A stretch of DNA of 37,619 nucleotides from Natronococcus jeotgali DSM 18795 (GTDB taxonomy: Archaea > Halobacteriota > Halobacteria > Halobacteriales > Natrialbaceae), in the NCBI RefSeq assembly GCF_000337695.1, contig NZ_AOIA01000151.1:43058-80676 (forward strand). Direction: 5' to 3'. The notes under the pieces were generated by a model. It was not told the origin of the DNA. It did not search any database and was given only the letters and a program-made list of their open reading frames with translations. Positions 18,671 through 26,076 of the stretch are shown here, piece after piece (within the stretch, counting starts at the first letter, position 1; each line of letters opens with the position of its first letter). Both the position numbers and the translations under genes were made by a program.

Positions 18671-19219
18671 ATGGAGAAAACGCCGCGAGGAACGTCCGTC
18701 GGCGTCGACGACCCCTACGCGTTCGCCGGCGTCTGCGACCGCTGTACCGACGACGGACGGTGTCGGTACGCCTTCGAACGGTCCGACGACGACCCGGAGT
18801 TCGCCCGCGAGCGGGCGGCCGAGGAGTACGCCTGTCCCGTCCACGATCCCGACCGCGAGGAGACGCCGGCCGACTGCCCGCACTTCCGGTCGCGAAACCG
18901 CGATCGGGAGTGTGTGCGCTGCGGTCTCGAGGAGAAACGGCTCGCTCACGACGACGAGCGCCCACTGCTCGAGGAACACCACCTCTCGTACGCCGACGGG
19001 AACGAGTCGGCGAGCGAGGAGAGCGACGAGCTCTCCCACGAGATCACGGTCTACCTCTGTCGGTGGTGTCACTCGAAGGTCCACAACTCGTGGGCCCGGA
19101 TCACCGACGACGTTGCACCAGAGCCGCAGGCGATCGCCGAGCTCGAGGGCCGACGCAGCCGCGAGCGAACGGAGCTGGGGTTCGAGTCCGCGGCGACCCG
19201 CTACGGGGACGACGCGTAG
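18671..19219 (+). CDS. HNH-like zinc protein, haloarchaeal
   Basis: The 182-residue protein carries several Cys/His pairs. CDRCTDDGRC (22-31) and C-x2-H around 55-58 form one set. Later, CVRCG near 81-85, EEHHLSY near 101-107 and LCRWCHSKVH near 129-138 have the spacing of an HNH nuclease/zinc fold, with HH as candidate catalytic residues. Many haloarchaeal genomes have such proteins of unknown role; nuclease activity is not shown. Its stop codon lies in a 15-bp direct repeat. The start is the first ATG after gacggcg; no clear TATA box was found. Confidence 0.6.
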   Translation: MEKTPRGTSVGVDDPYAFAGVCDRCTDDGRCRYAFERSDDDPEFARERAAEEYACPVHDPDREETPADCPHFRSRNRDRECVRCGLEEKRLAHDDERPLLEEHHLSYADGNESASEESDELSHEITVYLCRWCHSKVHNSWARITDDVAPEPQAIAELEGRRSRERTELGFESAATRYGDDA

Positions 19220-19225
19220 CCGTCG
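19211..19225. repeat. 15-bp direct repeat, copy 1
   Basis: gacgcgtagccgtcg spans the stop codon of the HNH-like gene and recurs exactly 50 bp downstream at 19261-19275. Confidence 0.7.
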
Positions 19226-19260
19226 CTGCCGACCGGGACGCGGACTCCGCGAGGATCCGA

Positions 19261-19275
19261 GACGCGTAGCCGTCG
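19261..19275. repeat. 15-bp direct repeat, copy 2
   Basis: Exact copy of 19211-19225. It lies just before the 3' end of the next, convergent gene and may be a small local duplication. Confidence 0.7.
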
Positions 19276-19281
19276 GACGCG

Positions 19282-19485
19282 TCAGTTCTTCGGGAGGATG
19301 TCGCCGACCCGTCGGGGCTCGCCCTGCAGGTTCGGCTGGTCGGCGACGATTTTGAGTACCTCGTGGTCGGTCACGTCGTAGTAGGACTTCTCCGTGGCCT
19401 CCTCGATGAGTTCGCGCTCGAGGCGGAACTCGGTCCCTTCGTACACGACATCGACACCCTCGTCGTCGAACGCAAGCGTCGTCAT
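19282..19485 (-). CDS. Small conserved haloarchaeal protein (DUF5800-like)
   Basis: The 67-residue acidic protein starts MTTLAFDDEGVDVVYEG and contains KSYYDVTDHEVLKIVADQP. It resembles the haloarchaeal DUF5800 family, whose role is unknown; the family name is from memory and should be checked. A strong TATA box (GGTTTTTATC on the minus strand) lies 23-32 nt before the ATG, so it is probably a leaderless single gene. Confidence 0.7.
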   Translation of the reverse strand: MTTLAFDDEGVDVVYEGTEFRLERELIEEATEKSYYDVTDHEVLKIVADQPNLQGEPRRVGDILPKN

Positions 19486-19507
19486 GGCCGACCGTAGGCG
19501 ATCCCCC

Positions 19508-19517
19508 GATAAAAACC
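19508..19517 (-). promoter_or_regulatory. TATA box of the DUF5800-like gene
   Basis: Reads GGTTTTTATC on the minus strand, 23-32 nt from the start codon. Confidence 0.6.
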
Positions 19518-19576
19518 GGACGGCTGTGCTCGCGCGGTCGACGACCGTCGCCGCGCCCGCCGTCGAATCGCGCGAG

Positions 19577-19584
19577 GTTTATTA
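19577..19584 (+). promoter_or_regulatory. TATA box of the bactofilin-like gene
   Basis: gtttatta lies 26-33 nt before GTG 19610 and decides that start over the TTG at 19598. Confidence 0.6.
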
Positions 19585-19609
19585 GCCGGCGCTCACATTG
19601 GTTGCGAAC

Positions 19610-20473
19610 GTGGCGTTTCGCAGAGATCCGCTCGACGAACTCGTCGTTCCCGACGGGACCGAAGCCAAGGAGGTCGCCCTCGAGACCGACGGGGACGTGC
19701 TGGTCGGCGCCCGCTCGTCCGTCGAGTTCGGCGTCCGCGGCCGGAACGTCCTCGCGGGCGAGAGCGTCGAGTTCGGCGGGGACATCGAGGCCGAGGGCGA
19801 CTGTCGGCTCGACATGTGGTGTGACGTCGCCGAAAACGTCCTGGTCGGCCAGGACGCCTACATCGGCGAACGCGTCCACATCGGCGGCGAGATGAAAGTC
19901 GCCGGCGACTTAGACATCGGCGACGACGTCGAGATCGACGAGGGGTTCGAGGCCAACGGCTGGATCGTCATCCGGAACCCGATGCCGACGATCGTCTTCC
20001 TCTTTGTCTATCTCAAACAGCTCCTGTTGATCGGCGAGGAAGACGCCGCCCAGCGGCTCGTCTCCGAGTTCGTCGACGAGGACGAGGACGAGGAGGAGCC
20101 GACCGCCAAACCGCTGATCGTCCCCCGCAACGCGACGGTGAGCGACGACGCCTGGCGGGTCTCGACGCCCGCGACGATCGGCGACGGCTGTCGGCTCCAC
20201 GGCAACATCCGCGCCGAGTCGATCGACGTCGGCGAGGACTGCAACGTCTTCGGCAGTCTGCGGGCCCGCGAGGACGTCTCGGTCGGCGAGGGGACCCGCA
20301 TCCACGGCGATCTGACGACCCGCAGCGGCGACGTCACCGTCGAGCCCGGGGCTCGAGTCCTCGGCGACGTCTCCTGTAGCGACCTCGACCTCGGCCCCGG
20401 CGCCGAGGTCGACGGCTCGATCCGCGCCGACGGCGAGATCACGATGCGGACGACCGAGCGCGACCTCGAGTAG
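19610..20473 (+). CDS. Bactofilin-like polymer-forming protein with beta-helix repeats
   Basis: The 287-residue protein is built of short repeats with a V/I-x-G-D-x pattern, typical of right-handed beta-helix bactofilins (CcmA-like polymer-forming proteins). It has two helix blocks, about 10-125 and 178-280. Between them lie a hydrophobic segment (MPTIVFLFVYLKQLLLIG, about 125-142) that could touch the membrane and an acidic run (DEDEDEEE) near 157-164. Two beta-helices joined by a possible membrane anchor is unusual for the family. GTG 19610 was taken as the start on TATA spacing. Role in shape or scaffolding is inferred; it may also be related to the left-handed helix acyltransferase-like group. 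Confidence 0.7.
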   Translation: MAFRRDPLDELVVPDGTEAKEVALETDGDVLVGARSSVEFGVRGRNVLAGESVEFGGDIEAEGDCRLDMWCDVAENVLVGQDAYIGERVHIGGEMKVAGDLDIGDDVEIDEGFEANGWIVIRNPMPTIVFLFVYLKQLLLIGEEDAAQRLVSEFVDEDEDEEEPTAKPLIVPRNATVSDDAWRVSTPATIGDGCRLHGNIRAESIDVGEDCNVFGSLRAREDVSVGEGTRIHGDLTTRSGDVTVEPGARVLGDVSCSDLDLGPGAEVDGSIRADGEITMRTTERDLE

Positions 20474-20654
20474 GACGCGTTCCCGGGCCGTACGGATGCG
20501 TTCTCGACCGCCGGCTCGTCCGAGCGAGATCGACTCGGTCGCCTGGGGCGGCGAGTCGAACCGTCCCGACGGTTTTCGGCCCGCTCGGCCATCCGTGCCC
20601 CGCGTATCGATCGCGCACCCGATCGTTCTCTCTCACGGCGATTTTCACCCGCAT

Positions 20655-20663
20655 CCTTAATAG
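20655..20663 (+). promoter_or_regulatory. TATA box of the fix operon
   Basis: ccttaatag predicts transcription near 20687-20690, about 40 nt before the fixA GTG and at the doorstep of a short ATG frame at 20691. Confidence 0.5.
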
Positions 20664-20690
20664 TGTCAGCTCCGTTAGAACCACTCGAGT

Positions 20691-20747
20691 ATGGTTCGCG
20701 TGAGCAACTACCAAAGAGGGGTGAGATCGTGCGATCGATCGTGTTGA
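20691..20747 (+). CDS. Candidate 18-residue leader ORF at the fix operon
   Basis: The frame MVRVSNYQRGVRSCDRSC begins almost at the predicted transcription start and runs past the fixA GTG in another frame. If translated leaderless it would interfere or couple with fixA initiation. Support is positional only. Confidence 0.15.
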   Translation: MVRVSNYQRGVRSCDRSC

Positions 20748-21592
20748 CGAAGGGTGTGCCGGACTTCTCGGAGGGTGCAGTCTCCTTCGACGAGGACGGC
20801 CACCTCGAGCGGGGGAAGACGCCGACGGTGATGAACCCCAACGACGCGTTCGCGCTCGAGGCGGCCCTCCAGACGCGGGTGCGCCACGGCGGCCACGTCA
20901 GCGCGATGAGCATGGGGCCGCCCGGGTACGGCGACGTCCTGCGGGAGGCGATGGAGTCGGTGTACGCCGACGATACCTATCTGCTCTCCGACCGGGAGCT
21001 CGCCGCCTCCGACACCTGGGCGACGGCGATCACCGTCAGTTCGGGGGTCGAGAAGTACCGCGAGGAGGTCGCCGACGTCGACCTCGTCTTCGCGGGCTTC
21101 AAGACCGCCGACGGGGAGACCGGCCAGACCGGACCCCAGACCTGCTGGGCGCTCGAGTGGCCGATCGTCACCCACGTCATTGCGCTCGACATCGACCCGG
21201 ACGAGCGCCGACTGCGGGCGAAGCGCCTCGTCGAGGGCGACGTCGACGAGATCGAGACCGTCGAGGCGCCCCTGCCCTGCATGGTCGTCACCGATCCGGA
21301 GTTCGAACCGACCTATCGGAAGGCCGCCCACCGGCTGACCCACAAGGAGCTTCGGGCCGAAACCCAGGAACGGGCCGCCGACCACGACGAGCACCTGACG
21401 ACGTGGGATCACGTCGACTTGAACCTCGATCCCGACTACATCGGGCTCGACGGCTCGCCGACGATCGTCTCCTCGGTCGACCCGATCCCGAAGGCGCCCT
21501 CCGAGCGGGAGGCGACGATGATCGATCCCGACGACGGCGCGGCGATGGAGCCCGTCCTCGAGGAACTACAACCGTTCGCGGGAGGTGACTGA
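20729..21592 (+). CDS. fixA: FixA, electron transfer flavoprotein beta subunit of the Fix complex
   Basis: The 287-residue subunit begins VRSIVLTKGVPDFSEGAVSFDEDG, with NPNDAFALEAAL and DGETGQTGPQ motifs that belong to the FixA branch of EtfB proteins. In Fix/EtfABCX complexes this subunit helps bind NADH and the bifurcating FAD, splitting electrons between quinone and a low-potential ferredoxin (family knowledge). GTG 20729 was chosen because it matches the family N-terminus and has gaggggtga just upstream. fixB starts 2 bp after its stop. It is distinct from etfB at 4155, so the organism has at least two ETFs. Confidence 0.92.
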   Translation: MRSIVLTKGVPDFSEGAVSFDEDGHLERGKTPTVMNPNDAFALEAALQTRVRHGGHVSAMSMGPPGYGDVLREAMESVYADDTYLLSDRELAASDTWATAITVSSGVEKYREEVADVDLVFAGFKTADGETGQTGPQTCWALEWPIVTHVIALDIDPDERRLRAKRLVEGDVDEIETVEAPLPCMVVTDPEFEPTYRKAAHRLTHKELRAETQERAADHDEHLTTWDHVDLNLDPDYIGLDGSPTIVSSVDPIPKAPSEREATMIDPDDGAAMEPVLEELQPFAGGD

Positions 21593-21594
21593 CG

Positions 21595-23205
21595 ATGGCG
21601 CTCGATCCGAACGAGTACACGGCCGACGAACTGGGCGAGGAACTCGAGACGCTCGAGGACGTCGAGGAACTGCAAGCGGTGCTGGAAGCCGAACAGGCGG
21701 GCAAGGACCGCAAGACCGCCCGCGAGGCGCTCCACCGTCGCCTCGAGGAACTCGGCGAGACGGGTATCGGCGAGGGCGTCGAAGAGGGGACCGAGACGGA
21801 AGGCGAGTACGAGGAGACGAAAGAGGAGGTCGGCGACGAGGCGGAGGGCGAAGAGGTAGACGAGATCGACGATGACGGCGGAGACGCGGACGGAGCCGAC
21901 GAATCGGCGACCGAGGACGACGGCGACGGAGACGAGTCGGGGGGAGAGGAGGACGCGGACGACGAGCTCTCGCATCCGACGCGGGACAAGAAACACGTCC
22001 GGGCGCTCGAGGACGGCGAGTACGCCGACGTGTGGGTGTTCTGCGAGACCCAGCAGGGCGAATTGCTCGAGGTCTCGCGGGAGATGCTGGGCAAGGCCCG
22101 GGAGCTGATGGACGGGTTCGAGGCGGAGTACGGCGAGGACGAGCGCGTCGTCGCCTTCCTGATGGGCGACGACTGCGAGGGACTGGCCGAGGAGTGTGTC
22201 GCCTACGGCGCCGACGTCGCGGTCTACCACGACGACGACCGCCTCGAGCGATTCCTGCACGAGCCATACACGGAGATCGCGGCCCACATGGCCCGCGGCG
22301 AGGGCACCGTCGAGAGCACCGACTGGCGCGAGTACGACGAGCCCCGCTACATCCTGTTCCCGGCGACGAACAACGGGCGGGACCTCTCGGCGAAGGTCCA
22401 GGCCGAACTGGACTCCGGGCTCGCCTCGGACTGTTCGGACCTCTACATCGAGGACGAGGAGGTCTCGAACCCGGTCAAGACCGGCGAGCCGGGCGTCAAG
22501 AAGACCTTCGAGAAGGTCCTGCATATGAAGCGGCCCGACTTCTCGGGATTCGAGTACTCGACGATCCTCTGTCTGGATAATCCGGGTCGGGACTTCCACC
22601 CGCAGGGAGCCTCGATCATCCCCGGTAGCTTCGACCCGATCGAGGCCGATTACGACCGCGAGGGGCTCGTGATCGAACACGACATGGAGCTCGAGGAGGA
22701 CTGGTTCCGGGTCGAGATCACCGAGCACGACCGGCTCGAGGCCGGGATCGACCTCGCCGGCCACGACGTGATCGTCTGTCTGGGGCGGGGGATCGCCGAC
22801 GACCCGACCCGCGGGATGGAACTGGGGCTCGAGCTCGTCGACGCCTTCGAGGACGCCGAACTGGGCATCACGCGGGGGATCGTCACCTCGGCCTACCAGT
22901 TCGAGGGCCACGTCGAGGAGTACTCGAAGGAGGAGCGCCAGATCGGCGAGACCGGACAGGTCGTCGCTCCCGAGATCTACATCGCCGCGGGCGTCTCCGG
23001 GGCGGTCCAGCACAAGGTCGGGATGGACGAGTCCGACACCGTCGTCGCGATCAACACCGATCCCGACGCGCGGATCCGGGACTTCAGCGACTACTACGTC
23101 GAGGGGGACCTCTTCGAGGTCCTCCCCAGACTTACGGCGGCGGTCGAGTCCGGCGAGACGCGACTCGAGGCGGTCGCCGACGGAAGCGGGGGTGAGGACC
23201 GATGA
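21595..23205 (+). CDS. fixB: FixB, electron transfer flavoprotein alpha subunit with acidic N-terminal extension
   Basis: The 536-residue protein is a FixB/EtfA of about 410 residues preceded by a charged extension. Residues 1-50 look helical; 55-125 are almost only Glu, Asp, Gly, Thr and Ser. The ETF domain starts near EYADVWVFCETQQGELLEVS (142). The C-terminal FAD domain has GHDVIVCLGRGIADD, GETGQVVAPEIYIAAGVSG and AINTDPDARIRDFSDY. The ATG at 21595 is the only good start, so the extension appears genuine. It lies between fixA (2-bp gap) and fixC (4-bp overlap). The low-complexity acidic tail probably keeps the complex soluble in high salt or binds a partner; that is a guess. Confidence 0.92.
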   Translation: MALDPNEYTADELGEELETLEDVEELQAVLEAEQAGKDRKTAREALHRRLEELGETGIGEGVEEGTETEGEYEETKEEVGDEAEGEEVDEIDDDGGDADGADESATEDDGDGDESGGEEDADDELSHPTRDKKHVRALEDGEYADVWVFCETQQGELLEVSREMLGKARELMDGFEAEYGEDERVVAFLMGDDCEGLAEECVAYGADVAVYHDDDRLERFLHEPYTEIAAHMARGEGTVESTDWREYDEPRYILFPATNNGRDLSAKVQAELDSGLASDCSDLYIEDEEVSNPVKTGEPGVKKTFEKVLHMKRPDFSGFEYSTILCLDNPGRDFHPQGASIIPGSFDPIEADYDREGLVIEHDMELEEDWFRVEITEHDRLEAGIDLAGHDVIVCLGRGIADDPTRGMELGLELVDAFEDAELGITRGIVTSAYQFEGHVEEYSKEERQIGETGQVVAPEIYIAAGVSGAVQHKVGMDESDTVVAINTDPDARIRDFSDYYVEGDLFEVLPRLTAAVESGETRLEAVADGSGGEDR

Positions 23206-24947
23206 GCGCGAACGGGAGCCACGAGAACGAGTACGAACACTACGAGGCGGTCGTCGTCGGCTGCGGTCCCGGCGGAGCCGCCGCCGCAGCAAGACTGGCC
23301 GAACACGGCGTCGAGACGCTCGTCCTCGAGCGGGGCGTCGAAGCGGGCGCGAAGAACGTCTCCGGCGGGCTGATCTACGCCGAGGACTCGGCTCCCTACA
23401 CGATCGACGACCTCTTCGAGGGCTTTCGAGAGGCGGCCGCCGAACGTCCCGTCACCGACTACCGGATCCACAACATCGCCGGGGACAAGGTCAAGACGTA
23501 CGATCTGACCGACCTCCACGAGCACGACACCGACTGGTGCGACGCCGTGCTCCGCCGGAAGATGGACTCGTGGCTCCAGCGACGGGTCCACGAGAAGACC
23601 AGCGAGACGGGCGGGGGCGTCCTGACGAACGTGCGGGTGAACGGCCTCCTCCGAGAAGATAGCGAGGGTCGCGTGCGACCCTCGGAACAGTCGAGCGGGC
23701 GAAGCCCGCGAGACGGAGAGATCGTCGGCGTCACCTGCGACGAACTGGACCCGATCGAGGCCGATCTGATCGTCGCCGCAGACGGGGTCAACTCCGAGCT
23801 GGCCCGCGAGGCGGGTCTCATGGACTGGGAGGAGCCCGACGAGTGGTTCCAGGGCGTCAAGGCCGTCGTCGATATGGACCCCGACGCGGTCAACCACCGG
23901 TTCGGGATCGACGACGACGAGGGCGTCGCCCACCTGTTCTCGGGCGACCTCTTCGAGGACGTTCGCGGCGGGGGCTTTCTCTACACCAACGAGGAGTCGC
24001 TGTCGATCGGGACCGTCTTTCACCTCGACAGCCTCGTCGCGGAACAGGCCGAACCCCACGAGCTGCTCGACGCCCTGCTGACCCACCCAGTGCTGGCCCA
24101 CTGGACCGGCGACGGGTACGACGAGCGCGAGTACGCCGCGAAACTCGTCCCCGACTCGAAGAAGGTCGCCCACCGCGAGCCCTACCGGGATCGCCTGGTG
24201 CTGGTCGGGGACGCAGCCGGCCAGATGCAGGCCCAGGGGCCGATCATCAAGGGGATGAACCACGCCGTCACGGCCGGGGCGCTGGCGGCCGACGCCTTCG
24301 CGATCACGCGGGGCAACGCCGACCCCGAGGCCGCGGGCCGGCGCTACGCGAAGCTGCTCGAGGACTCGGGGACGATGGCCAAGCTCCGCCCGAAACAGTA
24401 CGACCTCGCCCGAACCGTCGCCGAGCGCGACGCCGTCACGAACGTCGTGGATGGCGTCCTCGAGTCGCCGATCGGCCGCGTCGCGCTCGGGAACCCGCTG
24501 GCCGACCGCGTCCTCGAGCGGGCGTACAACTCGCCGCTTGTGGTGTCGATGCTGCCCGACACCCGCACCGGGTACACGACGGTGCCGACGGTTATCGGCG
24601 AGGCCCGCGGGAAGAGTATCCGCTGGAAGAACGACGCCGAGCCCCCCAGCCTCGAGGAACGGATCGGCGACCTCACCTACGACACGGACGTCGGCAACCC
24701 CCACATCGAACTGCGCGACGACTCCGCCGAAGCGAGCGGGGCCGCCGTCTACGCCTGCCCCGTCAGCGCCGAGGCGTTCGGCGGGGGCTGTTACCGCACG
24801 GAGCAGGTGAAGACGAACGGCGACGAGGAGACGGTCGTCAGCCTCGACACCCAGCCCTGCGTGGAGTGTGGCACCTGCGCGATCGTCGCCGACACCGCCT
24901 GGGAACACCCCCGCGGCGGGAAGGGCGTCGAGTTCCGCGAGGGCTGA
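23202..24947 (+). CDS. fixC: FixC-FixX fusion: ETF-quinone oxidoreductase with ferredoxin domain
   Basis: The 581-residue protein starts with an FAD Rossmann motif (GCGPGGAAAAARLAEHG near 20-36) and GAKNVSGG near 49-56, as in FixC. LVLVGDAAGQMQAQGPIIKGM near 329-349 is the second FAD/quinone signature. From about 515 the chain becomes FixX, with CPVSAEAFGGGC, CVECGTC and WEHPRGGKGVEF holding a 4Fe-4S cluster. Such fusions resemble eukaryotic ETF-QO. It overlaps fixB by ATGA and the next gene by one base. An in-frame hairpin cassette adds about 20 residues near 152-172. It likely delivers the high-potential electrons of ETF to menaquinone at the membrane. Confidence 0.93.
   Translation: MSANGSHENEYEHYEAVVVGCGPGGAAAAARLAEHGVETLVLERGVEAGAKNVSGGLIYAEDSAPYTIDDLFEGFREAAAERPVTDYRIHNIAGDKVKTYDLTDLHEHDTDWCDAVLRRKMDSWLQRRVHEKTSETGGGVLTNVRVNGLLREDSEGRVRPSEQSSGRSPRDGEIVGVTCDELDPIEADLIVAADGVNSELAREAGLMDWEEPDEWFQGVKAVVDMDPDAVNHRFGIDDDEGVAHLFSGDLFEDVRGGGFLYTNEESLSIGTVFHLDSLVAEQAEPHELLDALLTHPVLAHWTGDGYDEREYAAKLVPDSKKVAHREPYRDRLVLVGDAAGQMQAQGPIIKGMNHAVTAGALAADAFAITRGNADPEAAGRRYAKLLEDSGTMAKLRPKQYDLARTVAERDAVTNVVDGVLESPIGRVALGNPLADRVLERAYNSPLVVSMLPDTRTGYTTVPTVIGEARGKSIRWKNDAEPPSLEERIGDLTYDTDVGNPHIELRDDSAEASGAAVYACPVSAEAFGGGCYRTEQVKTNGDEETVVSLDTQPCVECGTCAIVADTAWEHPRGGKGVEFREG
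23663..23709. repeat. Double-hairpin cassette inside fixC
   Basis: CGAGGGTCGC-GT-GCGACCCTCG (23663-23684, perfect 10-bp stem) is followed by GCGGGC-GAA-GCCCGC (23695-23709). Both are in frame and code for a Ser/Arg/Glu-rich loop unlike FixC around it, which suggests an inserted palindromic element kept open. Confidence 0.7.
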
Positions 24948-25333
24948 TGAGCCGGTACGGACCCAGGATCGCCGCGCTCGCCCGACGGGCCGAACGCGAC
25001 CGGGCGGCCCTCGATGGCGCCGATTCGGCCGCCGACCCCGAGGCCGCCCGCGAGTACCTCCGCGAGGGCGCCGGGCGGGCGATCTGGTGGTACGTCGAGG
25101 CCCGAACCGGCGGACGGCTCGTCGCGTTCTCGGAAGCCGAGTTCGCGGCCATAGAGCGGGCGATGAACGACTGGCTCGAGTGTTACACGCGGTGTCACGG
25201 CGTCGAACTCGAGGCCGACTTTACCGTCCGACAGGCCGCCGAACTGTTGCTCGAGACGCGAAACGTCGTCGACACCGCGCAGTTGCTGACGGGCGTGCCC
25301 GAGCGCGAACGGCAGGGGCGAGTCAGTAGATGA
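24947..25333 (+). CDS. Unknown 128-residue protein, last gene of the fix operon
   Basis: Its ATG overlaps the fixC stop (TGATG), so it is translated with the fix genes. The protein is alpha-helical in appearance, with a Trp-Trp pair (AIWWYVEARTGG near 44-55), ERAMNDWLECYTRCHG near 69-84 and a final helix QAAELLLETRNVVDTAQLL. No cofactor motif is visible; two cysteines sit in ECYTRC. I do not recognise the family. Its place suggests a regulator, assembly or partner protein of the Fix complex. Its end overlaps the convergent phoU by 11 bp. Confidence 0.75.
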   Translation: MSRYGPRIAALARRAERDRAALDGADSAADPEAAREYLREGAGRAIWWYVEARTGGRLVAFSEAEFAAIERAMNDWLECYTRCHGVELEADFTVRQAAELLLETRNVVDTAQLLTGVPERERQGRVSR

Positions 25334-25994
25334 GTTCGTCGTCGTTCTCGACCATGTACAGCGTGCGAGCGGCGATGTTGACCGCGTGGTCGCCGACCCG
25401 CTCTAGGTCCCGGATCGTCAACAGCAGCCGCGAGACGTCCTGGAGGATCTGCTCGACCTCCTTGGGGGAGTCGAGTTCGCGTTCGATCAGATCCCGGACG
25501 ACGATCTCGCTGGCTCGCTCGGCGAAACGATCGATCTCGTCGTCGCGCTCGGCGAGTTCCCGGCAGCCGTCGGTGTCCTCGGTGTCGTAGGCGATCATCG
25601 CGTCCTCGACCATCTCGAGGGTCAGTTCGCCCATCGCCTGCACGTCGACGTCGGGGAACCGGTCGTGTTCGGCGTCGTGGGTGTACTCGCCGAGATTCAC
25701 GGCGAGGTCGCCGATCCGTTCGAGGTCGGTGATGATCTTGAACGTCGAGGCGATAAACCGCAGGTCGCTCGCGACGGGCTGCTGGAGCGCCAGCAGCTCG
25801 ATGCAGTCCTGCTCGAGTTCGAGGTAGAGCTCGTTGACCTCGCTGTCGCCTTCCATCACTTCGGTGGCGAGGTCGGTGTCTTTCTGCTCGAGCGCGGACA
25901 GTCCCATGCGAAGCCGCTCCATGACGACCTCGCTCATGTAGAGGACGTCCTCGCGGACCTCCTCGAGTTTCTCCTGGTACGACTTTCTGGCCAT
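25323..25994 (-). CDS. phoU: Phosphate uptake regulator PhoU
   Basis: The 223-residue protein has two PhoU repeats of three helices. Repeat signatures FKIITDLERIGDLAVNLGEY (near 86-105) and RDLERVGDHAVNIAARTLYM (near 195-214) carry the E/D-R-x-x-D metal-binding pattern. PhoU restrains Pst transport and phosphate signalling (bacteria; archaeal mechanism less clear). It has its own TATA box 24-31 nt before the ATG and is separated from pstA by the LLM gene, so it can be expressed apart from the transporter. Confidence 0.94.
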   Translation of the reverse strand: MARKSYQEKLEEVREDVLYMSEVVMERLRMGLSALEQKDTDLATEVMEGDSEVNELYLELEQDCIELLALQQPVASDLRFIASTFKIITDLERIGDLAVNLGEYTHDAEHDRFPDVDVQAMGELTLEMVEDAMIAYDTEDTDGCRELAERDDEIDRFAERASEIVVRDLIERELDSPKEVEQILQDVSRLLLTIRDLERVGDHAVNIAARTLYMVENDDELIY

Positions 25995-26017
25995 GGTGCA
26001 GCCACCTGTGCGGGCAA

Positions 26018-26025
26018 AGATATAC
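26018..26025 (-). promoter_or_regulatory. TATA box of phoU
   Basis: GTATATCT on the minus strand, 24-31 nt before the phoU ATG. Its sequence does not include the CTATATAG element seen at pstS and pstB. Confidence 0.55.
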
Positions 26026-26076
26026 CTTGTGCTCGGACGAGCCGGCCGTTCGACGTCCCGCGACGCGCGCTTCGGC

